This document shows, one piece after another, positions 54,960 through 64,000 of a stretch of DNA of 64,000 nt. Each line of letters begins with the position of its first letter. The stretch's first letter is position 1. The notes under the pieces were generated by a model, which did not search any database, was not told the DNA's origin, and worked only from the letters and a program-made list of their open reading frames with translations. Source of the DNA: Plazaster borealis. Lineage: Eukaryota > Echinodermata > Asteroidea > Forcipulatida > Labidiasteridae. Made by a program: the position numbers and the translations under genes. The stretch spans positions 4,034,488-4,098,487 of the forward strand of contig CM037474.1 of the NCBI GenBank assembly GCA_021014325.1, in the 5' to 3' direction.

Positions 54960-55255
54960 ACTCGGAACGTACACGATTCGACAGCCAAAACAAACGAAAG
55001 AACAAATTTAAATCCTCGGTTAAATCAGTGACGAACATACTGTATTTTTTCTGGTTTTAATAACAAACTAGAATTTGATTTTGTTACAAAATTTGAATCC
55101 GCTGATGCCATTTAAATCCGTCGTTAAAAACAAACGAAAGAACAAGTTGAAGTCATTGATTACCTCAGTGACGAATAAATTGTATTTTTCTGTTTTAAAT
55201 AACAAATGAGAATTTAGTTACCAAGTTTCAGTCCACTGATCCATTTGACTCTGTC
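54960..55255 (+). repeat. Diverged tandem duplication, 140-bp offset
   Basis: CAAACGAAAGAACAA occurs at 54991 and 55131, each followed by a CAGTGACGAA word and a TTTTCTG...TTTTAAATAAC-like stretch. Noncoding. Confidence 0.65.
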
Positions 55256-56280
55256 ATTCCGATTGCATACAAAAAACAGCCATCTAAGAACAAACTTCGA
55301 ATTCTATTTCTTGAAGACTCAACTCACTCGGAAATTAAGTGCTTACCCCAATTTTTGTTTAAAGACCACCAGACAAAAGGGTTTACTTAAGAAAAAGAAG
55401 CAATTTAAAAAAAAGTATAAAAAAGCCTAATGATTGTGAAATATTGAACTCCTTTTAAATGTAATTTAGAACAAAAATACATCCGTTTTTAATGTGATGG
55501 CCTTGAAATTGAAACAGGGGCAACTGTAGTTAGTTGTTTTTTTCATTTAAATACGTGAGGGTTTTGATGAAGAAGTAAACCAACGGTTAAAATGTTGTTG
55601 TTTTTTTTGTCTCGGTTCAAGCAGTTACTTTCTGTGTTTTTCATGTTATGTCTTCATCAAGCGGCTCAAGCACGAGGTTGAAATACGAGGTTGAAAACAA
55701 GTTCCTTCCCACAGCGCGATGCCGAGTAAAATAAAGTTCATCTCTTATTACCTTGACAACTAGAACTCTAGTCTTTATTCAAGGCTCAACAGTGTGAGAG
55801 TAAAATACAAAGACAAAACTAATCAAGTGTTAATCTAATTTACTGGCACTCCTCGAGATATTCTTCAATATTTGTTGCTTTAGTCACCCCCTTCAAGACG
55901 CAATCAATGCGTTCGCAAGAATATAGTGCGCCACCAAGAGGTTGTTTCCAAAGATTGAAGACGGTCGACGTGAAGGAAGGATTCACAATCATAACCACTT
56001 TCTTGTTCAGCCTCACCTGGAAATGGACCAGGCCCCTGGGAGCCGGAATCCGCGTCAATTCTGACCTGTGAGTTTTTAAAGTATACGAGCGATATCGATC
56101 ACTCTGTTGATCAAAGGGAGGCTTGGCGAGTTCGTTTTTATATATTAACATCCAGTAAACTTGCAAAAGAGAACAGAAACAAGTTCTTTATAGTGTTATT
56201 AAAGGTTTCTCGAGGTTTCCACAAATCAACATTGAAAATGACTTACAACTACATGAATTTCAAAATAAAGTCAGTCTGTT
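55256..56280. other. No gene recognised
   Basis: AT-rich. At about 56045-56085 lies a degraded terminus (GAATCCGCGTCAATTCTGAC) related to the composite element at 21906-22932. A 108-codon minus frame at 55840-56166 spans it and is unlikely to be real. Confidence 0.4.
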
Positions 56281-56525
56281 CCCACAAAGTGGCCCGGCCG
56301 ATTGGGTCCCGAGCCTGAGGTGGTTGAAGCAGGCATGCCGGACAAGGGGCAATGGGGTCGTGGGCCGCGGCGGGAGCCTTGCCTTGGAGGCGCGATAGCC
56401 CTCCCGGAAGATGGCAATTACGGAGTTTGGGGCGACTCGCAGGGGCACTCTGATGGGGCCCGGTGGAGCTCTGTTCCCAACCAAGTGGCCTGGCCGATTG
56501 GGCCCCGAGCCCGAGCAGGGTTGCT
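56281..56525. repeat. GC-rich island bounded by direct repeats
   Basis: AAGTGGCCCGGCCGATTGGG (56287) recurs as AAGTGGCCTGGCCGATTGGG (56483), 196 bp apart, each followed by CCGAGCC. The DNA between is very GC-rich and open in several frames on both strands, yet matches nothing I recognise. It lies 160 bp beyond the stop of GPCR D. Confidence 0.6.
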
Positions 56526-56687
56526 GCGCTGATAAACATCGTCATTTAGTTTCTGACAAACAGTTAACGTGATGCAGTGAGTTCGCTGCGGTGTATACAG
56601 GCAGGTCATTTGTATCACGGCCGTTGTCCAATCAGAAGCTAGGATTCGAGCATGCTGGAGTAAATAACATTCAAAAATATTTTCCGA

Positions 56688-58700
56688 TTACAGAGTAAAA
56701 GTAAAGCTGGTCTCTTGTGTTGAGGTTCGCCTCGTCTTCATGGCCAGAACCTCCACATGGGTAGAATCACTCTCCTTACAGAACACCTCTCGAATCCCGT
56801 TCCGGAACGGCTCGTTCATCATTGTAAAAATGATCGGATTGACACAGGAGTTACCCGATGCTAAAATAACACCCACGTGGTAAAACGGAGATGCAAAGTC
56901 CACGTAGACACCGAAGTTGTAGAGGAGGAACTCGATTTCGATTGGAGCCCAGCAGACGGCGAAGGTGATGACGAAGGTCAGGAGGGTCTTGATCAGAGTT
57001 TGAGACGCTCGGAGCTGCCACATCTTACGCTGATCGGCTGTGTTTGCACCGGAAAGAGCTTCGGGACATAAACAAAATAAGCAGCAGTGCCATTAAAAAG
57101 TTAGTCATTATTGAATATCCTGATGGTCGACCTAACTTCATAATGCTAATAACTTGGGAGGCTAATTATCCATACTCGCAGCTGAGAAGCTGACGCGGTT
57201 ACAGCGTGTTCAAGCGGCAGCCATGAACATGTAAAGGCCCCTTTTTGCAGCAAGCCACATCGACGCATGTTTAATTTCCCGGAAGGAAGAAAACCTGAGG
57301 TTCCGGAAAAAACCCCATGGCACAAAAGAGAACCACCGTACAACTCTACTCACATATATGGCTCCAGCCGGTAACCGAACCTGGGCCATAGTGGTGAGAG
57401 GCGAGCGCTTTACGCCCAAGTCACCCTTGCCACCCATAACTTAATACTAGAGAGATTTTAGCAACGGATTGACTACGCTTAAAACACCCACAGAATACCT
57501 TTTAAATTCCTACATTGATACTTGAATTAGACTCTTTGACTTTGAAAATGATCCATCTTTTATGATCAACCTTCGAAAATTAATTATTGACTTCGCCAAT
57601 GTTGCTGGTAGAAGCATAGTGCTGTTCCGAGTGAATAATACATCAAATTTGTATGGTAAATGAATCATGTCGTAAACCTTAAATTGCCACGTATGAAAAT
57701 ATATGCAGGGCCCCAGTGGAAACCAGTTTGGTCATACCCTGGATAAATAAATAAAATAAAATACGCAAATAAATAATAAACATAAATAACTTTGCGTGCG
57801 TCACTCGCCAACAATCGATCCTCTACCATGCACGCCCTAAAGAAGGATACCAACAAATATGATAGTTGTGGAATAAGATAAATATATTTGAGTAAGTAAA
57901 GCCTTTTATTAGTATTTGGTTTTCTTCAATATATTTCCGGTGGCGAGTACTAATGATAATTACAACTCACCCGTCCTGTTTTGAAGCTTTGTCACCTGTC
58001 TCTTCAGCTTGGAGATGACCTTCCATTGAGTGAGGATCATAACACTGAACGGCACGGTAAACTGGACGAGGAAAGAGTACATGCCAACCAGTGCTTGTAC
58101 TGCAGGGCTAGGCCAGCCTAAAAAACGACACCCGACTTCTTCGTCTCCGACGTACAGGAACACGGTGAAGGACTGGGAGATGGCGGCAAAAGTCCAACAA
58201 GACACGATCATCCAACATTTGTTCCGTCTGGTGAACAAGGTTTTGTACTTGAGTGGGTAGACGATGGCTACGAACCGCTCCACATTGACGGTGACCAGAC
58301 TGAAGATTGAGGTCAGCACCGCTGACCAGAAGACGAACTGACTGACATAGAATCGGCATCTAAGCTCACCCCAAAACCCCGGACTCGGTATCGCTGTCCC
58401 CGTAGTTGGAAGAAGCTTAAAGGGGATAATGAGTACACAAACTAAGAAGTCAACCAGTGAAAGATGCACCAAGAAATCACTGGTGCTCGTCCGCAGTGAC
58501 GGCACGCGAAGGAGCACAAAGGCGACCAGGAGGTTGCCAGTAATTCCAAGCACGCACATTATGCCGTAGAGGGCGAGGACTGAGCGGCTGTCAGCGAAGC
58601 TTCCCCATACTAGTTCATCATCCGTGCCCACGTCGTTAACATAATGTCCGTAGTGCACTTTAGTAGCAGAAGAGTTTAGTAGCTGAGCGAGTTTATTCAT
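56688..58700 (-). CDS. Class A (rhodopsin-like) GPCR paralogue D, two exons
   Basis: Predicted 366-residue receptor. Exon 1 is 58700-57971 and exon 2 is 57058-56688 (TAA stop), with a 912-nt phase-1 intron (donor GTGAGT, acceptor TCCCGAAG). The weaker acceptor was chosen because it keeps the phase and gives exactly the same spacing to the shared ADQRKMWQLR stretch as in paralogue C. The N-terminus contains an NSS site and WGSFADS before TM1. Landmarks seen are GNLLVAFVLL, LVDFLVC, a Cys before TM3, VERFVAIVYP (ERF in place of DRY), SCW in TM4, GCRF in loop 2, Pro in TM5, CWAP in TM6 and NPIIF in TM7. The usual NPxxY tyrosine is Phe here, a change that may alter activation. The tail is Ser/Thr-rich (RRTSTQETS), suitable for kinase and arrestin control. 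Ligand unknown; all other anchor residues are intact. Confidence 0.9.
57059..57970 (-). other. Intron of GPCR D with SINE-like unit
   Basis: This 912-nt phase-1 intron holds a tRNA-like unit on the minus strand (about 57437-57185): an A-box-like TGACTTGGGCG, then the B-box-like GGTTCGGTTACC, then a unique body. The rest is AT-rich. At about 57715-57785 there is a TCATACCCTGGATAAATAAATAA stretch of the kind often seen at retroposon 3' ends. Confidence 0.5.
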
Positions 58701-59744
58701 ATTAATATCAGTCCTGAAACAGCCTTAATTACCTCCGTCCACTCTCCGTAAATTGATGGAAAACAGATTGAAAGATGTCACCCTGTTTCATACTAATAAA
58801 AAAGAGAGAGAAAAATACACGGCTAGGGTTAAATGATATGGCAGGCTAAGTGAAATGGATGGGAAATTGGGTAAATTAAGATATTATAAATAGTGCGAGT
58901 GCATGGGTTTCTCGTTTACCGTTTTAGCTAAGGATGTTCATAGGATAGAAGTAAGATATTAATGCCCATAGGTTACAACTGTGTATTTCAAATATATAAA
59001 AAATCAAACATTTGTTGCTTTTTTACATTGAATGATAAGTTATATTATTCCTACGTAATGCATCAGATTACAGGGGGCATACCATTGCCATGGTTTCAAA
59101 ACGGGTTGATCTGGAAAATGTTAATGTACAGCCTTATTCGGATTATGGTGACATATGGAAATAGAAATCGGAAGGGAGTTTAAATCAAAATTTAATTTTT
59201 GTTTTGTTTTCACAAAATCAAATAAATCTGTCAAACTTCGGTACTCTTATGATAGAAATGTCTCCCAATGGTACAAGTTACATTCATTAATAAGCTTAGA
59301 AGACAGCAATTGCATGCACAGAATTAAACTTTTGGGGGAAAAAGCTGCAGTTCGTCATGTATTCATAAAAAACAACCTTCGGCCTGGTTAAGTGTCAATA
59401 TTTGACACATTTCAGCGTGAGCCGGAAAAAAAGGATGGAAAACTTACCCGTGTCGTCCTCTTGTGATAAGCCAACAGCTCGTGTTGCTGTCATTCGCGTC
59501 AATGGAGTAATGGAAGGTCGAGAGGTACGTGTATCTAATTGGCTTCCCCGTTTAATGTATGGTAACGAAGCCATCCACGGAGTCATTCGACATGAACACT
59601 AAATAAATAATGTCCAGTCCAACCGAGCTATCGTAATCTATAGAGTAAATTGTGTTTTTTGTTATTTTGTGTGGAGATTTGTGCACGAATAGTGAATAGG
59701 CTTATTATACGTTGTCATCGTAATTTTGTCAGTCGTGTAGCGGC
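58701..59744. other. Upstream region of GPCR D, no gene recognised
   Basis: Presumed 5' flank of receptor D followed by AT-rich sequence. Frames up to 78 codons show no domain. Confidence 0.4.
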
Positions 59745-59852
59745 AAATAATCCTTCGATAACTTGCCAGCTGATCTTCAGTGGGCTCTGTAGCGACAAAA
59801 AATCCTTCGATCACTTGCCAGCCGCTCTTCAGTGGGCTCTTAGTTTCTAGGG
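59745..59852 (+). repeat. Short tandem duplication
   Basis: AATCCTTCGAT...ACTTGCCAGC...TCTTCAGTGGGCTCT occurs twice in a row with a 58-bp offset (starts near 59750 and 59808). Confidence 0.75.
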
Positions 59853-59947
59853 ATGACCTAGCCCTCTGGCGGTCTTTCACTTTCGTATTATACTACAGCA
59901 CAGAGAAAGAGTCCTAGGGCTAGGGATGACCATGACTTTGTGTTAGA

Positions 59948-60187
59948 TTAAAGGGATACATTGCCTTCAAGTTGGGCACTTTGGGCTTTAAAAAGCGTTT
60001 GTTACGAAATGAATAATGGGTGGAAAGATGTTTTTAAAGTATAAATTAATGATTCACATAAAATATCCCTCGAAACTGTGTGGTTTACTTTTTACTTAGT
60101 GAACTAACAAGGTCCGTAATTTTGTGGAGTCAAAACTTTGGTTCGACAAAAATCTGTCCCGTTTTTATGTTTTAACGTGTATTAACA
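59948..60187 (+). mobile_element. Truncated family 4 palindromic element
   Basis: Starts TTAAAGGGATACATTGCCTT and contains TTTGTGGAGTCAAAACTTTG from the family centre, but lacks the closing arm. It is directly followed by a complete copy. Confidence 0.7.
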
Positions 60188-60547
60188 TTAAAGGGACACG
60201 TTGCCTTGGATCGGGCGATTTGTGTTATAAAAAGCGTTTGAAAGCATTCGTTATGAAATTAATATGGTTGGAAGTATGTTTTAAAAGAATAACATAATGA
60301 TCCACACAAATGCCTCGAAATTGTGTGGATTTCCTTGTACTTCGTGAACTAACACGGTCCGCCATTTTGTGGTTCTACAAAATGGCGGACCGTGTTAGTT
60401 CACGAAGTACAAGACAAAAAACATTTGTGTTTATCATTATATTCTACTTAGTAAAACATCTTTCCAACCATATTAATTTCATAACGAACGCGTTCAAACG
60501 CTTTTTATAGCCCAAATCGCCCAATCAAAGGCAACGTGTCCCTTTAA
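60188..60547. mobile_element. Long palindromic element, family 4
   Basis: TTAAAGGGACACGTTGCCTT opens it and AAGGCAACGTGTCCCTTTAA closes it. The centre is a long perfect hairpin: GTACTTCGTGAACTAACACG and onward through CCGCCATTTTGT, answered exactly on the other side of a few-base loop (60336-60411). Confidence 0.9.
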
Positions 60548-62689
60548 GCTCGTCAAATAACATGGAGAGCGACTTTTGAAGATGTTTTGGAAAAGAGGTG
60601 TTTACACCAGTTGTAATGTTAGAAAAAATATTTTTACCCCGATAATCTTTCAAAGCTGTAATTCATAGCAGACCAATACGTTACGCTCGGGAAAAAGCGG
60701 AGACCTAATTTGCATATTGGTCACGTGCCAGTGTTGGCGTTGCAAACTTCGTCATTGTTTATATTTTCTATTATACGGTTATTCCGAAAGATTTATCTGT
60801 GTCGCTATGACTGAACCCTCAAACCTATGTATGTAAAGTAGTTGCTGCCGACCAATTAATAACAGCAAGCATCAGCAACGGTTTGCTAAATCATAATAAT
60901 TAAAGGCCATGTTGGTGTGTTCGATTACAGATCATTTATTGGTCGTTAAAATGTTTGCAACACTAGGATGAATGTTTCCGGGGAAAAGGAAAATTGAACC
61001 AAGACACATCTTCAATTACTCTTTCGTAAATTAATCAGAAGCTATCAACATAATGTATAGCCATGGCTAATGGGTAGATAGATAGATAGATAGATAAAAT
61101 GGTTTATTAAAAAACTGTCCTCGCAGCACAAAGGCTGAATTACAACAATGTTACATTAGTTAAAAAAAAAACCCCAAATTGAAATTAAATAGGAGGCAAA
61201 TTGGTAATGAAAACATAGGTGGAATAGTTAAGCCACTCCCCTAAATTTAAAAACATTGCACATTGAAATTAAAATTAGTTAGTACAATTAGTGATAATGA
61301 TTACATTTAGTGATACTCCAACTGCCGATTGACCGATAATTCTATCAAATTATTACCCGGCACTGGTACAAGTATTATACATTTGACTATACAAAAAAAG
61401 AAGAAGTAAAGTTGCATCTTTTTTAATCATTTACTTCAAAGGTTATACTTTTGTTGAGGCAGTTTTTGTGATACTCATGGCCTGCCATACAATACGATGC
61501 TCAATGTTTGTCAACAAGTTACGAGGCTCAATGTTTGTAAACAAATTTAAAAAAAGTATAACCCATTGTTTTTGGAGGTAAATGGTCAAACCAACCTTAT
61601 GTTTGATGAGTCTTTGATTTGCTCATCGAGTGTGCCCAGTGACCCGTAACCATAATGTCTATAATCAGCATAACACATTGTGCTTATTTATTTATTTATT
61701 TATTTCCAGGCAGCACACATGAAATACATACAAGGAACTAAAAATATAACTAGGACCACAGAGAACAAGCCTGAGGATAATCAAAAGACGAAAATAATCA
61801 CTATCTGAAGAAGATCCAGACAAAAAACTACAAAGGCACAGAACAAGACAACATGAAAAAATACATCATAAAAACTTACACAAACAACATCTGTTACAAT
61901 TATAAAAGTATCCAGAAAATTCATAACAATTTCATTAAAATTTCATTAAACATGCACAGACAGCAAAAATTATTAACAAAGTTGAAGGTTGCTCCAACAA
62001 CAGCCAGAGGGAGAATTTACCAGCCAAGACAAAACCACCAAATTCAGATAAAAATTAACCCGTTTCAAGATCAATTGAACCGGCCTCTTAATTTCTCCTC
62101 CCGTTTGCTCCTCGCTTGTAACCTCCGACCCGTACCCCCTTGTTTACACTATTTTGGTATAACACTGCCCCTTGTCATAGTTTTTACACGTTATGAGAGC
62201 AAGTAGGAAATAGTTCTGAACAGAACGAAACTACCGCCCTCCCCTGTCCCCGTTACGCCATGCTCAATATAGCACAACCTTCATTTGATGACTCGAACAA
62301 ACCAAAATAACTGTTATGATGATCAATAACTGAGTGTTATAGTCAAAACATTCCTTCCAATTTATTTCTTTTATACCACCCTATATATGTATCAGTTACC
62401 TCCATTTATTCAGAAAGAAACCTTTCTCTCTAACAAAACAATCAAGTATTTGTCACTTGTCTTCTTCCCCCAACTAATCTTTTAACCCAAACAAGCTACA
62501 CTTCAAATAAACCCTTTGATTTAACAATTCAAGGCACATTATTCACACAACCATCCCCTTCCCAATCTCTAAAAATTCAAACCATTCCTCACCCTACCTA
62601 TCTCTTCGGTCAAATCTGACCCTAAAATTCTTACAATTCAGCCTTTGTTAATACAGTTGTAAAAAAGAGATACTATGAAACATAGAGCG
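60548..62689. other. No gene recognised; microsatellites and retroposon-like tails
   Basis: (GATA)n occurs at about 61076-61096 and (TTTA)n at 61684-61705. A 117-codon frame at 61853-62206 is lysine/asparagine-rich and looks like AT-rich noise. CTCAATGTTTGT is repeated at 61499 and 61529. Confidence 0.45.
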
Positions 62690-64000
62690 AAGATGTTTTA
62701 AAACCATTTTGCGGCAGCAAATTCCTTGCAAAATTGCTAGTGGAAGACGCCCTACTCTGTGGCCGCTCGCGTTGGTTAAATTTATACCACAGCCACAAAA
62801 GAAGAAAGCACTGAAGGTATTTGAATAGGGGTTTCATATAAAACATATAAATGTGCGAACCCAGCAATTTGTTGAAATTAATATGACCCTTCATACTTTG
62901 TGTTTGTTTCCAGAACAGCTTTGTGTTCAAAAATCCCATTGAACATATAAGTTTGAGGACAAATCTGAGTATGCTTGCTTGCACGCCCGCCCTCTTTGGT
63001 ACAAAAGACCCTTTAAACAGCCTACAAAGTTTACTTGTCGGATGCAGGACTATTCAAGGCACACACAGGTACACATTTTGTCTCTTTAGCATACCTAGTT
63101 CGGGAGTAATATTCAACCTTTGAGCAGAATCGTTTTCACACCATTTTTCGGCAGAAAATTCATTGACACTGTGCTTAGTCTTTGCCAATTTGTTTGGGGA
63201 TGTAGCCCTACTCTCTGGCCGCTCCCGTCGGTTTGAATTACACCCCAGCCATAAAACTAGCACAAAATTAAAGCACTTGTTTGGGGCTTTCCAAAGGTAT
63301 AAAACATGTGCAAATCCTACAATGTCTTGCTTGTGTTAGTACGCAGCCTCTGGTGAAAATTTTGTGTTGGTAGTAACCCTACTTCCTGGCCGCTGGCTTC
63401 GCCTACAAAATGGTGACAGAAACAAAATTAGCAGATTTTGATTTTGTTGTTGTATGTCTAGCATTCTTAGTTTAGGAGTTATCATTAACCGCACATTGTA
63501 AAAACAGTGTTTAGAGTATAAACACTTTTCTAAACACTTTCTTGCTATCACTTTGTAAACACGTCATAATGATTAACATGTTTAATAGCTAAACGTCTAA
63601 TGCACTAGACGTTTAGCTATTAAACATTTTAATGTTTAATTTCTAAAATCTAATGTTTTAATCTAAACTTCTAATGTTCGATGTCTAAACAAGTTTAATA
63701 TCAAAACACCAAGTGTCCTAAACTGCTAAACACTAAACATGTCTAAACATGTTAATCATTAGGACGTGTTTACAAAGTAATAGCAAGAAAGTGTTTAGAA
63801 AAGTGTTTATACTCTAAACACTGTTTTTACAGTGTAGCGCAAAATTGATTTCAAACCATTATTCGGCAGGAAATGTCTTGCGTGTACGCAGCCCCTGGTG
63901 ATTAACCCTACTTCTTGGCTGCTGGCTTCGCCTACAAAATGGTGACCGAAACAAAACTAGAACGAGAAAAAAAGCCCTTGACATAGGGCTTTCGAATGAA
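62690..64000 (-). repeat. Degenerate long tandem repeat, interrupted
   Basis: A motif series recurs with spacing of roughly 350-450 bp: ACCATTTTGCGGCAG / ACCATTTTTCGGCAG / ACCATTATTCGGCAG (62702, 63140, 63857), then CCCTACTCTGTGGCCGCT / CCCTACTCTCTGGCCGCT / CCCTACTTCCTGGCCGCT / CCCTACTTCTTGGCTGCT. At least four diverged units run to the window edge. A palindromic element at 63493-63835 is inserted in the array. Confidence 0.7.
63493..63835. mobile_element. Long palindromic element with nested central palindrome
   Basis: ACATTGTAAAAACAGTGTTT opens it and AAACACTGTTTTTACAGTGT closes it. The arms match for about 95 bp with only a few changes, covering TTTAGAGTATAAACACTTTT and CTAAACACTTTCTTGCTAT. 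Off-centre lies a second palindrome with 20-bp arms, GTTTAATAGCTAAACGTCTA and its mirror (63579-63624). Loop sequence is built from variants of TCTAAAC/TTTAGAC. Confidence 0.9.

Noticed and set aside
56249..56545. 98-codon minus-strand frame in the GC-rich island
   Set aside because: GC-rich DNA rarely contains stops; frames are open on both strands and no domain is seen.
61853..62206. 117-codon plus-strand frame rich in Lys, Asn and Ile
   Set aside because: Composition reflects AT-rich DNA; no signal peptide, domain or upstream exon is visible.
62690..64000. CRISPR-like repeat array
   Set aside because: Units are hundreds of bases long, diverged and without uniform spacers; the context is eukaryotic.

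Overview
This window looks like a piece of an invertebrate deuterostome genome, most likely an echinoderm and plausibly a sea star. The reasons are AT-rich intergenic DNA, genes interrupted by GT-AG introns, several reverse-transcriptase remnants, tRNA-headed SINEs, many short fold-back (MITE-like) elements, and a local expansion of rhodopsin-class receptors of the kind known from sea urchin and sea star genomes. The taxon is an inference; no species-diagnostic gene is present. No CRISPR array, operon, rRNA gene or prokaryotic feature was seen.

The main cellular content is a head-to-tail array of four paralogous class A GPCR genes on the minus strand: A (16827-18732), B (29550-31294), C (48456-49779) and D (56688-58700). 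All four share a two-exon structure. Exon 1 codes for TM1-TM5 and exon 2 for TM6, TM7 and the tail. A single phase-1 intron lies at the same codon in the third intracellular loop. B, C and D read through as intact proteins of 364, 354 and 366 residues. A has a 2-nt deletion at the end of TM2 and is probably a pseudogene. The array is embedded in transposon debris and no other cellular gene was recognised between its members.

The left third (about 3.9-15.6 kb) is a transposon graveyard with three notable residents. At 6020-7618 (minus) a two-exon gene encodes an apparently intact 292-residue THAP-domain protein. It carries a P-transposase-like C-terminus but no room for a catalytic core, and lies between inverted repeats at about 3941-4035 and 9110-9193. 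At 9223-11356 (plus) are the decayed exons of a gene combining an integrase-type zinc-binding domain with a Ulp1-like protease, as in Ginger-type DNA transposons, again without a DDE core. At 11677-15606 is a structurally complete but internally deleted Ty3/gypsy-type LTR element with 819-bp LTRs (one mismatch noticed by eye), a TGCAT target duplication, a tRNA-Leu-type primer site, and one 274-codon frame ending in integrase C-terminal sequence.

Elsewhere there are LINE remnants (28.6-29.2, 45.9-47.0 and 47.85-48.19 kb), SINE-like units (17.3, 24.8, 34.7, 54.7 and 57.2 kb), at least six families of terminally inverted fold-back elements (some present as several copies or nested in one another), a 19-bp C-rich minisatellite (590-905), and a degenerate tandem array at the right edge (62.7-64.0 kb) split by a 343-bp palindrome. 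The stretches 31.9-34.6, 37.9-40.0, 40.3-44.5 and 50.8-54.5 kb show only AT-rich DNA, microsatellites and short repeats. All intron-exon models were read by eye and await transcript support.
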